From NCBI RefSeq assembly GCF_051014685.1, contig NC_135049.1:31699531-31763530 (forward strand): a stretch of DNA of 64,000 bases, given 5' to 3'. A program made the position numbers and the translations under genes. Below the pieces are notes generated by a model that had not been told where the DNA came from, did not search any database, and worked only from the letters and a program-made list of their open reading frames with translations. The first letter of the stretch is position 1; each line of letters opens with the position of its first letter. Positions 10,881 through 23,722 of the stretch are shown here, piece after piece. This DNA comes from Ptiloglossa arizonensis (lineage: Eukaryota; Arthropoda; Insecta; Hymenoptera; Colletidae).

Positions 10881-13800
10881 GTATGGACAGTCTGTCGATA
10901 AACGCGAGCAAGTGTTCCGTGCGCGATTGTCCGTATACAGAGTGTATCCTTCGAGTTCGAATTGTGCAGCTAACGTGTTTTCATTTTCGTAAAGAGTCGA
11001 GTGATATTCTCGACTTTCTAGAGTCGTAACTGGCATCGGAACGACCGGCTGTACGAAGCTGAGTTCGACTTTTCATCGAGAAGAATATTCTCCGACCGAG
11101 CAACCATTGTTCGAAATATTGCCTCGATCAGCGGAAAAGGCTGTATTGGAATTCGAGGTATGCGTTACAGGCGTAACGCGATCGCGTTCGCGTGTAAGCG
11201 AATCCTGGACGAGCGTTTCGCACGATTCGCGCACGAGCGTGGAATTCGTTGTCGACAGGAGCGGTCGAAAGTTCGTTTCGGGGTTTTTCGAGCGCGGTGC
11301 GCGCAATGTTCGCGATTTACGCTCGAGAGACCGGTGGAATCGAGAGGAGGACGGTAAGAAAATCTGTGTGGATATCGAGCGATCGTAGAGGGGAGCCAAC
11401 GAGCGAACGAGCGAACGAACGAACGAACGGACGCACTTGGCGTGGCGCAACCGGGCGTACTCATCGAAAAGGCCCGGGTACGGTAACACAGACGGGCGAG
11501 CCCTCGAACCGCGCGGCCCGTAGCAGGAATTCGCTGTTGCAACGGATCGATATCTCGATTCTCTCTCTCGCGGATCGAACCGCCGCGAGTCGAGTTTAAC
11601 GCCCTGCATGTAGGCTACTTTGCAGTTCCGCCGTGCACGACGGTGAAAGTGCATACAGGCGTGCGGGGAGGCTCGTGTGCGCGCTCCTCGCGCGTACTTG
11701 CACCGCACACGGCCGCGTACCGTTGCTCATTCCGTGCACGCGCATCCGCGTGTCGCGCGTCTCTCGGATGCTCGTGTGTTCTCCCGTCTGTACGAGCACC
11801 CCGGAGGAAAAGAATTTTCACCGTGGTAGCCACCGAGCGAATACGATTCTCCCTGAAATATTTACACAACGCTCGGAATACGCGCGGAGGTCCCCGAGCC
11901 GCTCCGAAACGGCCGGAGGCATCGAGGAGGGATCGTACATCGACGAGTTTTCGAGGGACCCTCGCCGCAGTAACGTTGCGAAATCGCGTTCGAATTTCTG
12001 CCCGCGGCGAGCGAATTTTACGACACCGGGGACCCCCGTAAAACGAGAAAACCTTATCGGGATTTTCTTCGACTGGAATTCGTCCCGGAATACGCTCCGA
12101 AGTACCCGCGAGGGTTCAAAGTCCTTGAGGTTCCATTCCACGGATCGTTGCATAGATCACGCCTCAGAGAGATCAAACGACATGTTTTCTCAATAATTCA
12201 GCGCGTGCCTCGAGTTACGAGGAGTTCGATGTTTTATTCATGAAGTTCGTGGCGTCCTTTTGTAATTACGCCAGCGCGTACCGCGCATAGGTGTCTCCGT
12301 TTTCGATCGAAAATTCGATTCGAGCGTGCTCGCCAACGTGGAACGGGGGAAAACCGATAAAAAATATCGCCCCGCGTCGGGTAATAACGAATCGATGCCG
12401 GAGAAATTTCACGCGCACTCTCCGGTCCCACTTTCTTGGGACAATTAGCGGCGATTCTCGACAAAGTCGTCGAGTGAGATGTTCGTTTCGCGAACTACCC
12501 AATGGATCGAGTTAAACGGTGGATCCTTTCCGGCTCTTCTTCTTCTATTTCCGAAAGTTTTCGAACGAGCTCATCCTCTCGATACAGATCGCGTCGATAG
12601 CCATCGATCGGTAAATGCTTGTGGAATTCTCTTCGAGGGATCGAGAGATCGACGCGTACTCGCGAGACGCGAAAACGAATCGTCGACGTTTTTTACAGAG
12701 CTTTTTCTCCGTATCGCGATTATGCGCACGCATCGAGCTCGTCCTATCGCTGATAAGTAACTTTCGTTTCCTCCCCCGACGGCGATCTTCCAGCGGGAGC
12801 AACACGAGTCTACATATAACTCGACTCGTAAACGACGAACAGGTACAGCGCGGAACCTTAACGGCGGGAGCCTGTTTCCACTCGATGATTCTACCCTAAC
12901 GAAACGTTCGTTTTTATGGAACCGAACGTGCAAGGAAAGAACGCTGCGCGAAAACGCGCACCGTATTCCGCCGGACGAAACGAGTAGATGATCGAATAAA
13001 ACTCGCGATAAGGATTTTATCGCGTCGAAGATTCATCTGGTCGTCGACCAGAGACGGAAGAAACCGACGAACGTTCCTCTGACGTTTTATCGCGTTTCGT
13101 CGAAGCTGGACTTTGAGAATACGGTAGCGCGAGAAATGTTCCGGAAGTTCAACGTCCTTTTATAAATTCTAATTATTCCCCTTTCCGATTTCGATCCAGC
13201 AAAGTCCATTTGCGCTCGATCCACCGAGGGAAGAATTCGAGGCGAACGACGACTGTTTCGCGCTCGATCCTCGTCCCCGACAACAGAATCTTCGATACGC
13301 GGTATCGGTTTATTATTCCAAGTGTTGCACCGATCCTGCCGCGGCGATTCCCCCGCGGTTGCGGCGCACGCAACGGCTGCGTGACATCCGGTCTCTTCCC
13401 TCTAACGTAACATTGTATTTTACCGAAAGGATCACGCGGTCCTCGGTACGGAGGATCCTCGATGTTCCACGTCGGTATCGAAACACCGGGAAACGTTTCG
13501 CGGGAATATTTCCCATCGGACGCCAACGGTCGTCGATTATCTCCCTCGACTGATTACCGATTCCGGTCCGCGCTCGGCCCATCCCTTTCGTAACACGGGA
13601 GGGCTTCCCGAAGCTTGCGCAACTCGTCTTTCCGTTCGTTTACTTCCATCTGGTAAACGCGATGGATCTTCGTAACGAAGTTGTACGTTCGTCGAGTAGT
13701 ACAACCCTCTTCTCTCTCTCCTCCGCGTTCCAACGTCCAACGCGGATTCGAGAGAAAAATACCGCGCGAGGCTCGCGCCGCGCAATTAATACGAGACACG

Positions 13801-13925
13801 GTGGGGGACGGGGTGAGATAGCGCGCGAGCAGGGAGAGGTTCCGAGAATGATTATCTTGACTTATATTTCCACGAAATTCCAGAGTCGTGGCGTAACGGG
13901 GCCCCTCGCGTAACGCGTACATATG

Positions 13926-13930
<5 letters not shown>

Positions 13931-13972
<42 letters not shown>
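13931..13972 (+). repeat. (AT)n microsatellite
   Basis: 21 uninterrupted AT units, preceded by ATATGTATGT. Confidence 0.97.
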
Positions 13973-13974
<2 letters not shown>

Positions 13975-14015
13975 GGGAAGTATTTATATTCGGACGAGAA
14001 AAGGCACGCTGCCGA

Positions 14016-14038
14016 TGGTGGTGGTGGTGGTGGTGGTG
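14016..14038 (+). repeat. (TGG)n microsatellite
   Basis: About eight TGG units, 44 bp after the AT array. Confidence 0.95.
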
Positions 14039-15021
14039 CACCGAGGCCCGACGATTCGCGCTCGCGCGAACGAGGCTTTACACGTGTTACTTACGACGTG
14101 CCGCGAGTAACGACGTTACGCGCGTATACGCGCCGGTCAGCCTTAAACCATAAAGGGGACCGTGATGCACGTGCGAGCGCCACGGTGTGTATAGTGCTTT
14201 ACGACGTCGGGGGAGAGCTTTAACGACGGTGGCGCGCGCTTACACCGTCTGAATATTAAATATGTAAGCGATATCGATGACTCGCTCGTGGGCCGTGTAA
14301 TCGGCCCACCGTGGGCCCGCGTCGAACCGCGCCGGGCCAACCACGGGACAACCAGCGGGGCCCTTGTCTTCGCGTCGACGACGATAACGGAGTTCGTGGC
14401 TCGATGAAATTTCACGCGTTTCGTTCGAATTTCCCTCCTCGAGGAGCATAGTTTACCGAGAGGACGGTGGAATTCTCGAGAAGAGAACGAAAAGGACGGT
14501 AGGATCTCACCGGAGCGAGACAGGCTGCTCGAGTGGCTCGCTATCTTCGTTGCAATCGGCATACCGTTAAGTGGTTTCACCGTAGGAATTGTTAACCGAT
14601 CGTAATTAAATAAGCGGAAGGATAATTCGACCGATCTGTAACGATCGCGTTCGTAAATCACCGACCGAGAATGCAATTAACTCGTCGGTCGAGATATCGG
14701 GCGATACGCGAGAGAGCCGCCTCCCGAGAGACACCGAATTATTAGCAAAAGCGATATATTCCCGGTTGCCGTCGCTCGATTTCTCTGCGCGCGTAATTGC
14801 GATTAATTAACCGGTCGGAGCGGAAACGCCGGAGGCTGGAAGGAAATGAAATTCGAAAGTAGATAGGATCCTGACGGACGGCGTGAGAATTGCGCAAACC
14901 GACGCGCATAATTAATTTCGGTGACGAAATTCGCGGATCGCTGCCAGACGATTCTACGTTTCGAGCGAAACCTGCCTCGGTCGGTGACATCACCGATTCG
15001 CGGCACCGTGATCAATTGCCG

Positions 15022-15287
15022 GTTTTGTTGGAATATATGCAACAATGATCTTAAGGGTGCCAGATGTCGATGTCAGTTTTAAGGACTGTCTTTGTATTGG
15101 CGCGGAAGGGTCGTCCGCCAAGCGGTCAACGGTTTGCCCGTTTTCCTTTTGGTTTTTCTTTCTAGTTCAGTTCCAAGTCGAGAGTCACGAAGACCACACG
15201 ACACTGTCGTCGTTCGCGTCAAGACGTATCACTGTACACTTGTTGTGCTGTACACTCTGCATATTATAATCTGAACTTTGCAACAGT
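15022..15287 (+). mobile_element. Solo LTR, family B (copy B2)
   Basis: Element 15026-15283 (258 bp), starting TGTTGGAATATATGCAACAA and ending CTTTGCAACA. GTTT flanks it on both sides (15022-15025 and 15284-15287). Shorter than B1 and B3 mainly because of a missing stretch near the 3' end. Confidence 0.75.
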
Positions 15288-18200
15288 TTCCATCGGCTCG
15301 GTACCGCGGAACGATGTGAAATTTGTCCGCGTTGGAAATCGGAGATGCGTCGCGCGGAGGACGCGATCGCGTCGAAAATCGATCGTTCCGCGAACACCGA
15401 GCGTGACAAAAAACCGAGCAACAACGGGGCGAACGCGTGTCGCAAGGTACGGGAGATAAATCGACGATCTCCTCCGGTGTGGGTTGCGCAACCGGGCAAT
15501 TAGCCTCGATTCTAACGAGAAATCAACCTACTCGACGTCGCTCGCGCGATGACCGACCTTTCGAAAAATCATTACCGCACGAACGAACGCGTCCGAGCCG
15601 GAGCCATTGTTCTTTTCAGCTCGCAACCTTGCGTCCACTTGTCGGTGGTTTCTCGTAAAACCGTGGCCGTGTAATAATTCGGATACATCGAGCCGAACGA
15701 GACCAATTATTGATAATTACCCGTTGCGAGTATGGCGAAACGACAGCTAAATACCGGCTCTCCCGTGCGCCAGCGTCGAACAACCGGACGATAAATTAAC
15801 ATAGCGACGATAATCGTCAGCATCGACCGGCTCAGTTTCGTCGGCGTGCCGATGAAATAACTTTCCTTCGCGGTACGGACGTCCGTTATCGCTTCTGGAA
15901 TAATTGTCGATAAATATCCGCGGAGCGGCGTGGATGCGCATAAACGCGCCCACGTCCGCGCGTCCTCTGAAAGCCGACCGATCGAGATCCACGGATAACT
16001 CGACGATTCGTAGGTTATCGGTGCCGATTATCGAAGGACGGGGATTTATTCTCTAGGAGGACCGTGACGAAATATCGTGGCGAGCGTGGGCAACCGACGC
16101 GCGAAATCGAAAAATTCGCGATTCGCGTTAACTCGCGTGGACGGTTCGTCGATGAAATTCGGACACCCGGTACGTAATTGTTAGCGCACGGACCGTCTCG
16201 GTAGTTGTCGAGCGTGTCGATAGAATGTAACACAGAGCGGGCTCGGTTTAACGGCGGGCCGTACACCACCGGCCAGCGTGGAATGCAACCACGGTGCAAT
16301 AATCGGCGTTTAACTACCGCGAGCGTGGCAATTATTTCGATAATTCGGGGTCGCGTAAAGGTCCGACGTAATCGTTTACGCTCGATTCTCGTCCGGTGAT
16401 GTCCTCTCGGTCAACGCGCGCGCATTTATCCATCGTAAAGTTAATACCCGCGAAAATCACACCGGGTTCGCGTCGTACGGGGGCTCGATCGGTATTTTCC
16501 CCCATCGAAGGGATCGACGCGTCACCGACGCGAACCGGTCATCGGGGATTACCATTTTCGACTAATTGTCAGCCTCCCGCCAATTATTCCAACGTTTTCG
16601 AGTCTATCCGTAGGCCAGGCTCGCGTTTATGGTAATCATTAGCGTCGAAACTCGCGCGCGCGAGCGAGCGCCGCCGAGCTAGCGAGCACGCCGCGATGAT
16701 TTCTCATGCCGTGGAGAACACGCGTTCCCCTCTCGCTCCACGAAGGTTACGCGGTAATTATTCTTCGCAGGAATAATGTTATTATTACCCGGCCGACAAG
16801 TACATCGTAATTGCTCCGTTTGCGAGAAAATAATCCCGTCGATTACGCGCGTAAGCGTAAGCGTACGTGGGTTTCTTTTCTTTTCTTCGTTTTTTTTTTT
16901 TTTTTCCTTTCAACGCAGATGAGTCGCCTATCGGAACCGTGGGACGCGATCTCGGGATCGATGTCCCGTTTCGATCTATGCACCAGTACGAATATCCACG
17001 TGCACGGGAGTCCAGCCGGTAAAATATAGGGCCTTGGAGGAGTTTCGATCCAAGGTCGAACAAATTCTCTTAAACGGGGACCGTCCCTTTCGAGAACGTG
17101 TTCGATAACCTACCGAACAAGGTCTTTCAAGGTCTCGAGCGTACAACGAAACGATATCGAAACTATGTATTTTCTCGGTCCTCTCGCTTCGTTCGTTCGT
17201 TCGGTCCCGCGTCGCGATACCTTACGATCCTTTCGGCGAGGGAATCGTTCCAACGATCGTTTCGCGATCCCGAATCCTCCGTTCCGAACGGACCAACGTC
17301 GATCCGATTCCGAGCCGTGCCAATTGGCCTCCTTTCCGGTTAATTTTCTCCCGACGCGTGGAATTGGAACAAAGTAGACCAACAGCGATCTTCTTTAAAC
17401 GCGTTAAACGATTCCACGGTGAATCGATTAAGCGAATCGCGTTGCTTCGCTACCGTTTCTCGCGCGATCACGAACCACTACCGATAAGTGGTCCTTACGT
17501 CGTCTACGGCGTTTTCAATTTACCGAGTTTTCCATCGAAACGGATCACTTTTCTTCGGTTCGTCGCTCTCGACGAATTCGGTGCGCGAATCGCGTTGCTC
17601 CTCAACCGTTTCTCGCGCGATCACGAACTACCATCGATAGCTTTCCCCGAGTCGTCTACGGCGTTTGAAATTCACCGAGTTTTCCATCGAAACGGATCAC
17701 TTTTCTTCGGTTCGTCGCACTCTCGACGAATTCGGTGCGCGAACAACAACAACGCGCTCCGCCGCGCGAGTTTACGACTTCACGACGACCGTAACGAGCT
17801 CCTCGTGCCGCGACTCGCGGAAAATGAATTCAACCGTCCGGTCCCCGGATAACGTTATTGCTCTTATTAATAATTGGAAAGAATTCGAGGCGAAATTGCG
17901 AAACATTTGCCGCGCCTCGTGCCGGATTAATTAAGCGAAGGCAAAACCATGACTATGTACGTACACGCTGCATGAAAATTCTTCGCTCGCTTCGTCCGCG
18001 CGTGCACCTGTACGGCCCGAAGGAATTGCCCATGTTTTTACGCGAGATTATATACTCGGCAATGGACCGTTCGTTTCCACCGAATCCAATTAATACGAAG
18101 ATAAAAAAACGTTAACTACATATTGCACCGAACAACGCGCGTTACACGTTTGTCGCGCGTTTGCAACGCTCGTGCAGCTGTACGCCCGCAGAGATTCCCG

Positions 18201-20252
18201 ATGCTGCGTTTCCATCCCGAGATTACGAACTTTGCGGTAGACTCTGACCGAATTCGATCGATGTAAAAATGAAAAAAAAATTTTACAAAACTCGTTGCAC
18301 CGACGCGTTCGTCGTTCGTTCTGGTTTCGGCGTTCGAAACACGAGGATCCGCTCGTGCCGTGAATCTCGATGAAAAAAAAAAAAGAATAATTTTCTTTCT
18401 CTGAGTATTTCGCGGGCGTAAGGTTGTCGAAGAGACGCGCGTTCCGTGTCGTTCTAACCCGGAGAAGGAGACGCAGCGTGCCGCGACCTTGATAATAATT
18501 CCAGAAGAATAAGAGGAATGCGCGGACTGGAAACGGGAGACCTTCGAAGTGCGAGTCACCGAGTAGGTCTTCTTCCTCTCCCTCTACGTTCCAGTTGGTC
18601 CGCCCTCCGCGCATCTTTTTCTCGCGACTCGGCGACGATTCCACGAAATGGAGAAACTGGTCCGGCAACAATTTGTTATCCCCTGGATCGAAGCTCGGAT
18701 CGATCGCTAATAACCTTCCTCCCGTTCCTCGTTTTCTTGCGCGCGAGACCCGCGGCCCGCGGCTCGGTGGATACGCGCTCGTCTCGGCTCGTGGAAAATC
18801 CGAAGCGCGCGCCTCGGACGTTCCCGCGGAGGAGGAAGCGCGCGGCGATGCTCGGACGTTTTCAGGAAACAGGTTGCGAACCCTGTTCCTTTTTCTTTTC
18901 TTTTTTTCTCCTTTTCCTTTCTTTTTCCTCCCTTCGACCGTCCACGGACAAAATCGCTTAAACGTGGCCGCGACCGACGGGAATGCGGACTTATTCCGGA
19001 GACGGACACGGTTAGGTTCGCGCGAGACGAGGGTTGGCAGCGATCGATCGGTTCTCCGATCGCGCGTCACGAATTCCAGGTTCGCGTTGGACGCGTCTTT
19101 CGCGGGCCACGATTTCCCACCAGGATTTTCTCCTTCGTCCCTAACCGTCGTACGATCGATTCGAAAGAGGACGTCGAGGTCACCGTCGTCCGTACGCGTC
19201 GTTTTATTTACGCTATTTTACTCGCGGTCCGCGCGAATGACACAATTTATGGCAAAGAGAAATTCTTTACGGTCGGTCCGCGAACGGTTTGCTCGTTTTA
19301 TCCGCTGTCACGTCGCGCCTGTTCGTCTTCGAGCGGTTGGGCATACGCGTCCCTTATATTATCGCGTTTATCGGCCATCAAATCGTCTCTCGTCCGCGCA
19401 CCTACGGGAGACAAAAATTACGACTGATCCGACCTACGAGATTACCACCGTCGTATCGCCTCCCCCCGCGGATGCAACTTTTCTGCAACTCTCTTGCGCG
19501 CGGTTGTCAATTATCCCCGCGCCGGTGTTACCCGATCGACCATATTAACGTCCTCGTTCGTCGTTCAACACCGCGATCGATGGACCGCGAAATTAGCAAA
19601 GATAGCGCGGCGAGGAAAAAAATATTACGTACCGCGTGACCTTCGCCTCGCAAAGTATCCTCGACGAGGGCAATACCGGCTGATGTACAAGGTGTTGCCG
19701 AGAAAACGTACCACGAGTTAGGGGCGTACCGAACCGAACGAGCTACGAGTGTCGTACAGTAACCACGGAACAAATATTAATTACGCTCGATCGTTGCTCC
19801 GCAGCGTTTCGTCGTGCTTCTATCGTTCGTGGAATACTAGAAAATGTTCGTTAACCTTTGAACCGATTATAGAATCGTTAGCGTTACCTTTGTCTCGTCG
19901 ACGGAGTTTCAATTTTCATTTTCAACGGTTTGGAAAGGTATTGGCGTTCAACGTTTCGTCGAACACCGTTTCACGGTTCAAGCACCGGGAACCGTGTAAC
20001 GTTCGTCCCATCGACTTACGTCAGAATTTTACGCGATGATCATCGATGAGAACGCAAGATCGTTTATCATCCACGAAGCATCGCGCACCGCAGTCCGTTG
20101 CGTACGCATCAGCGATATTCAGCGAGCTAGGCGAACCGTTAGCTTTTTACGCTTTTAATTACCCGCAAGCTAATTCCCGGGCTCGCGACTTCCATTTTTA
20201 TACGACGCAGGCGTTTCGCCGTGTACACGGTGTTCCGTGTGTATCGAATCTC
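15288..20252. other. No gene seen; ATTA-rich segment and 153-bp duplication
   Basis: From about 15.6 to 16.8 kb it is unusually rich in AATTAT and TAATT words compared with its neighbours, as is 14.5-15.0 kb. 17.43-17.74 kb is the tandem duplication. The 18.0-19.5 kb part has long open frames on both strands that I reject as coding. Confidence 0.5.
17432..17737 (+). repeat. Tandem duplication, 153-bp unit, two copies
   Basis: GCGAATCGCGTTGCT at 17432 recurs at 17585, and long shared blocks follow (CCGTTTCTCGCGCGATCACG, CGAGTTTTCCATCGAAACGG). The unit length is a multiple of three, so a frame runs through both, but the product has no recognisable features. Confidence 0.9.
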
Positions 20253-20575
20253 CAAAGTGTCGGAACGAATGCAACAACGATCTTAAGGGGGCCAGATGTC
20301 GATGTCAGTTTTAAGAACTGTCTCCGTATCGGCGCGGAAAGGTCGTCCGCGGTCAACGGTTTGGCTATTTTTCTTTTGGCTTTTCCTTTCGGTCGAGTTC
20401 CAAGTCCAGAGTCGGAAAGACCACGCGACATTGTCGTCGTTCGCGTCAAGACACTGTATACGCATTTCTTCGAACTTTATATTCTTATGTGTACAATAAC
20501 TGTACTACCAGATACGCGAGATCCCTGCGTATCGTAATAAACTAGATATTATAATCTGAATTTTACGACAGAAAG
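20253..20575 (+). mobile_element. Solo LTR, family B (copy B3)
   Basis: Element 20258-20570 (313 bp), starting TGTCGGAACGAATGCAACAA and ending TTTTACGACA. Flanks CAAAG and GAAAG match at four of five positions, so the target duplication has one mutation. Same orientation as B2, opposite to B1. Confidence 0.75.
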
Positions 20576-22629
20576 TAACGGAGAGTAACGTTATCGTTCC
20601 CCCGATGCGTTGATTCGATCTCGTAAGAACGCGTTCTCGATCGAGGACCGAAAGTCTCGACGATCTCGAAAGACTCGACTCGTTTGAAATCGTCTCGTCT
20701 CGGAATCGATTCACCGGAAAAGCGTTCGTGACTTCTCCGGATTATCCGGCACGGCGAAACGCGTAACTGGCGAACGAGCACGAGAATCGATCGGACTCTT
20801 TCGCCGATTCTCGCGGCGAGCAACAAAATGCTCGCAAATTAACCCGTTCGGGACGCAACGATCCGGTCGCGCAAATCCGCGACGCGCCGGGAAACGTTAC
20901 GCTCTGCCGTGTTCGATTAAGCTCGGGTTGCGGTTCCAGTACAGAGGGAAGATTACGTTCGTATTACGGAACACCGTGGACGGATTTTATGGTAAAGGGA
21001 GCCCACGGAGCTACTATGCGCGTTCACCGAGCGTTTCCCGGCGCGGTAGGTGGATCGACGCCGCGCGTATTAAATACACGGTGCGCACGTCTGTATTTGC
21101 ACACCCGTGTATCGTGTCAACCGGCAAAGCGGTAGAAACGTCACGTGGCACGGGGGAGCCGATACGAACGGGCATCGGAGTGCCAACAACACCCACGTGT
21201 GACAGGGCATCGCATAATCTACCGGACATTTAGCGTAGGCTGGATACTAGCTGCGGTGGCTACAGGTGCTTCGGTGGGCAGGTGAAATTTCATAGCGAAT
21301 AACGCGATTAAACGCGACGCCGGCGGCCCGATGGAAGAAAACTTTCGCGAGACGCGCTCGCTTGGAAAAACGCGAAAACGCGGGAATCGGTCGGAATCGC
21401 TCGCGTTTTTTCTCTCCTTTTCTCGAAGACTCGTCCTTCTCGGACGCGAGTTGGAACTCGAACAACGATATCCGACGGAAACGACGCAACCCATTAAGCC
21501 CGTACGCACGACAAAACTATATTTACCGACACCGATCATCGTGGAACGAGCATTAGGTACGCGGGGAGGTGTCGGCGCAGCTGCGTGACTTACAAGCCCC
21601 GAGTCTATATTTCAACGAGCGTTAAAGTCGAGGTCGATTCCATCGGGCTGGGAAGCTGTTCCAAGCTCCGATCATTACACCCGTTACAAGCTGTCGCATA
21701 GCTCATCTCACGCACGCCGGTTACGGCCCCACACTCGCGCCGACGGATACTTTTCCAATTTTTTGCATTTCGCAATCAGCCTGCATCGACGCGACTAACT
21801 TACGCGCACGTCGCTCCCCGGCTCGTTCCTTTTTTAACGCGCGTTCCGACCGATGAACGACGCGTACCCGCGCGTAATTACGCGCAACGTGCTTTACGAT
21901 CATCGCCAACGGATCGCCCGGTTTCTAATCCGACCGACCGACCCGAAACCCAGTTCTCCAATTCGCGAACTTTCGTCTTTGGGAAACGATCCACGAACGA
22001 TCGCGCAACGCGCGAATCTCGAGACTCGAGTACGAAAACATCGAGTCTTTTCGTCTTTTCGCGCGATAATTCGTAGTACGGACAAAGTCGAACATCGCGT
22101 TCCGAGAAGATGGTGAACGACAATCTCGAATCAATTTTCGACGATCCGTTCGCGAAAGACGATGCACCGCGCGTTGCGTAATCGCGAGATGGAAGCAAGA
22201 CTTTCTCTCGGCCGCGACGATTCCGCGGCAACGTCGATATAGGAAAACGATCGATCCTCGTCGCTAGATTTCTCGAATCGAATGAAAACGTCAGGATCGC
22301 GATTCGTACGAGAGCTCTCGCCGTTTCCTCTCGAACGTTTCGACTTGGTTTCATCGGGGACTCGCGCGAAAGAGCAGCGACGAGAGTGAAAATCGTGCCG
22401 TGGAAGTAAATCGTCCCCGTGCACGGATCGTGTTCCCGTGTAAATCTCGGTAAATATTTGGACGGATTCGCGTTCACCCTACGCGCGACACGGTTCCGTA
22501 AATCGATCCCGTAAACGTCGAGGCGCGGGCCCTTCACCTCTCCTCCCATCGGTGCTTAATCGGCGTGGTAATCCTATCGATTACAACGTAATATCGTGTC
22601 TCTGTTTCGTGTAGCTATTAATAACTCAC
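20576..22629 (-). other. No exon seen; probably the next RhoGEF intron
   Basis: Directly follows the donor of the last recognised RhoGEF exon, so it is presumably intronic. I searched by eye for an acceptor followed by a VQRxPRY-type helix on the - strand and did not find one. Confidence 0.45.
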
Positions 22630-22802
22630 CGGTAGAAGAAGCAACGAGGACGGGGAATGCCTGGCCGCGGCTTGCCTAAGACTAAAGAAGTGCAGTAGGG
22701 GGTCCTCCGATGCTTTCAGCTCGTCCAGAATCCTCCTGGCCTCGCCGTAGCTCTCCAGGTATTCCCAGTAAGAGTTCCAAAACGAGCCGGGGAACAAGTG
22801 GC
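22630..22802 (-). CDS. RhoGEF exon 4: central DH helices, ends before the conserved VQR helix
   Basis: A 173-bp exon with acceptor CTGTCCCCAG and donor CCG/GTGAGT. It encodes HLFPGSFWNSYWEYLESYGE, ARRILDELKASEDPLLHFF and SLRQAAARHSPSSLLLLP. This reads as the middle of a DH domain: FxxYxxYxxxYxxA, then a helix ending ..L..FL, then the segment leading to S.LLLLP. In DH proteins that last element continues into a VQRxPRY helix, the most conserved one, so the next exon should begin with it. I could not find that exon in the 22.6 kb to the left. The four exons together give 594 nt, exactly 198 codons with no stop. Confidence 0.8.
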
Positions 22803-23211
22803 CTGGGGACAGCGTGCACCGGTCCGATTAAACGTCGACGGAAACGACCACGCGTAAAGCTGACAAATTCGAACGAGTTTTCCCCTCTCGAACCGTGTCC
22901 GTGTCCGAGGGACTCGAATCGCGCGATTTATTCGACGATCCATCGAGCACGAAACGTATTCCCGTTGAAAGCGATCGCGAGACGAAGAAAATTTCCTATC
23001 GACGATGGAACAACGACGCGGCTCCAAAATCCTCTACGCGAGATTCGATTTACCGGCGATTCATCATCCCGGTATCTTCCCTACGAAACTCGTTTCCGTT
23101 TAAAGATCCCTCTCTTTTCCTCGCGCGCACGGTTCTTCTGGTGGGGTGTCTCGGCCATTACGGAAGAGAGCCTCGCGCATCGAGAATATGATTTACCATC
23201 GAATCTTTCGT

Positions 23212-23246
23212 GTTTTTTTTTTTTTTCTTCTTCTTCTTCTTCTTCT
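23212..23246 (+). repeat. T-run followed by (TTC)n microsatellite
   Basis: About 15 T followed by seven TTC units, within the intron region between RhoGEF exons 3 and 4 on the opposite strand. Confidence 0.95.
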
Positions 23247-23590
23247 TTTTTCCTTTTCCCCCGCTCCCTCTCTTCCCGACTCCATTACCGGCACTCGCCC
23301 GTCGTAGACTTCCTCGTGCAGTAAACCACGAATTCATTACGGATCGCGTCGAGTTTACGGAGAGAGCACGGCTTTCCACGTTCGAACGATTCGTCTCGAA
23401 TTTCAGTGCGGACATTCGTCTACGTTTCTCCGCACGGGAACCGAACGTCGCGAATATTTCCGTTCATCGAGATCCATCGTTCCGTTCGACGCTGGAAGCG
23501 TATACTATCGGACGAGATACGCGACTCGTATCGGGACGATGGAATCTAAAATCTCGGCGAAGGGGCCGAGAGTCCTGTGTAGGTACTCAC

Positions 23591-23636
23591 TCGATTTGAA
23601 GGTACTGCCGTCCCAATTCTCGAGTGCCCTGCGGAT
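23591..23636 (-). CDS. RhoGEF exon 3: 46-bp microexon inside the DH domain
   Basis: Encodes IRRALENWDGSTFKS plus one base. The acceptor is CTTCCTTTCAG and the donor TCGA/GTGAGT. It joins exactly in phase with the exons on both sides: the preceding exon ends in a complete AGG codon, and the trailing A is completed by GC of the next exon to make serine. The resulting HCQRIRRALENWDGS fits the second DH helix, where a tryptophan followed by an acidic residue is common. It lies 12.1 kb from the previous exon, an unusually long gap within one fold. Confidence rests on phase, splice sites and fit, not length. Confidence 0.7.
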
Positions 23637-23703
23637 CTGAAAGGAAGCAAAACGGGTACGGTAGAATTGGCTCTTAAAATACAATGACCAACATACGGGA
23701 GAG

Positions 23704-23722
23704 AAGGAGGAGGAGGAGGAGA
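23704..23722 (+). repeat. (AGG)n microsatellite
   Basis: Six AGG units in a purine-rich tract, about 70 bp from the acceptor of the 46-bp RhoGEF microexon. As the gene is on -, this is a long pyrimidine tract upstream of that acceptor. Confidence 0.9.

Larger units (their letters stand above)
9250..15021. other. No gene seen; repeats only
   Basis: Contains the TA, AT and TGG microsatellites, the GTTTCTTTC array, the 209-bp tandem duplication and an imperfect GAACGAGC tetramer/octamer run at 11397-11430. No supported exon. Confidence 0.55.

Noticed and set aside
13923..14223. Open frames starting with Tyr-Ile repeats
   Set aside because: They are translations of the AT and TGG microsatellites.
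18090..19548. Open frames of more than 300 codons on both strands
   Set aside because: Translations are dominated by Arg, Ser and poly-Lys/Phe from homopolymer tracts, with no domain and no splice-consistent neighbours. The composition has few stop codons.
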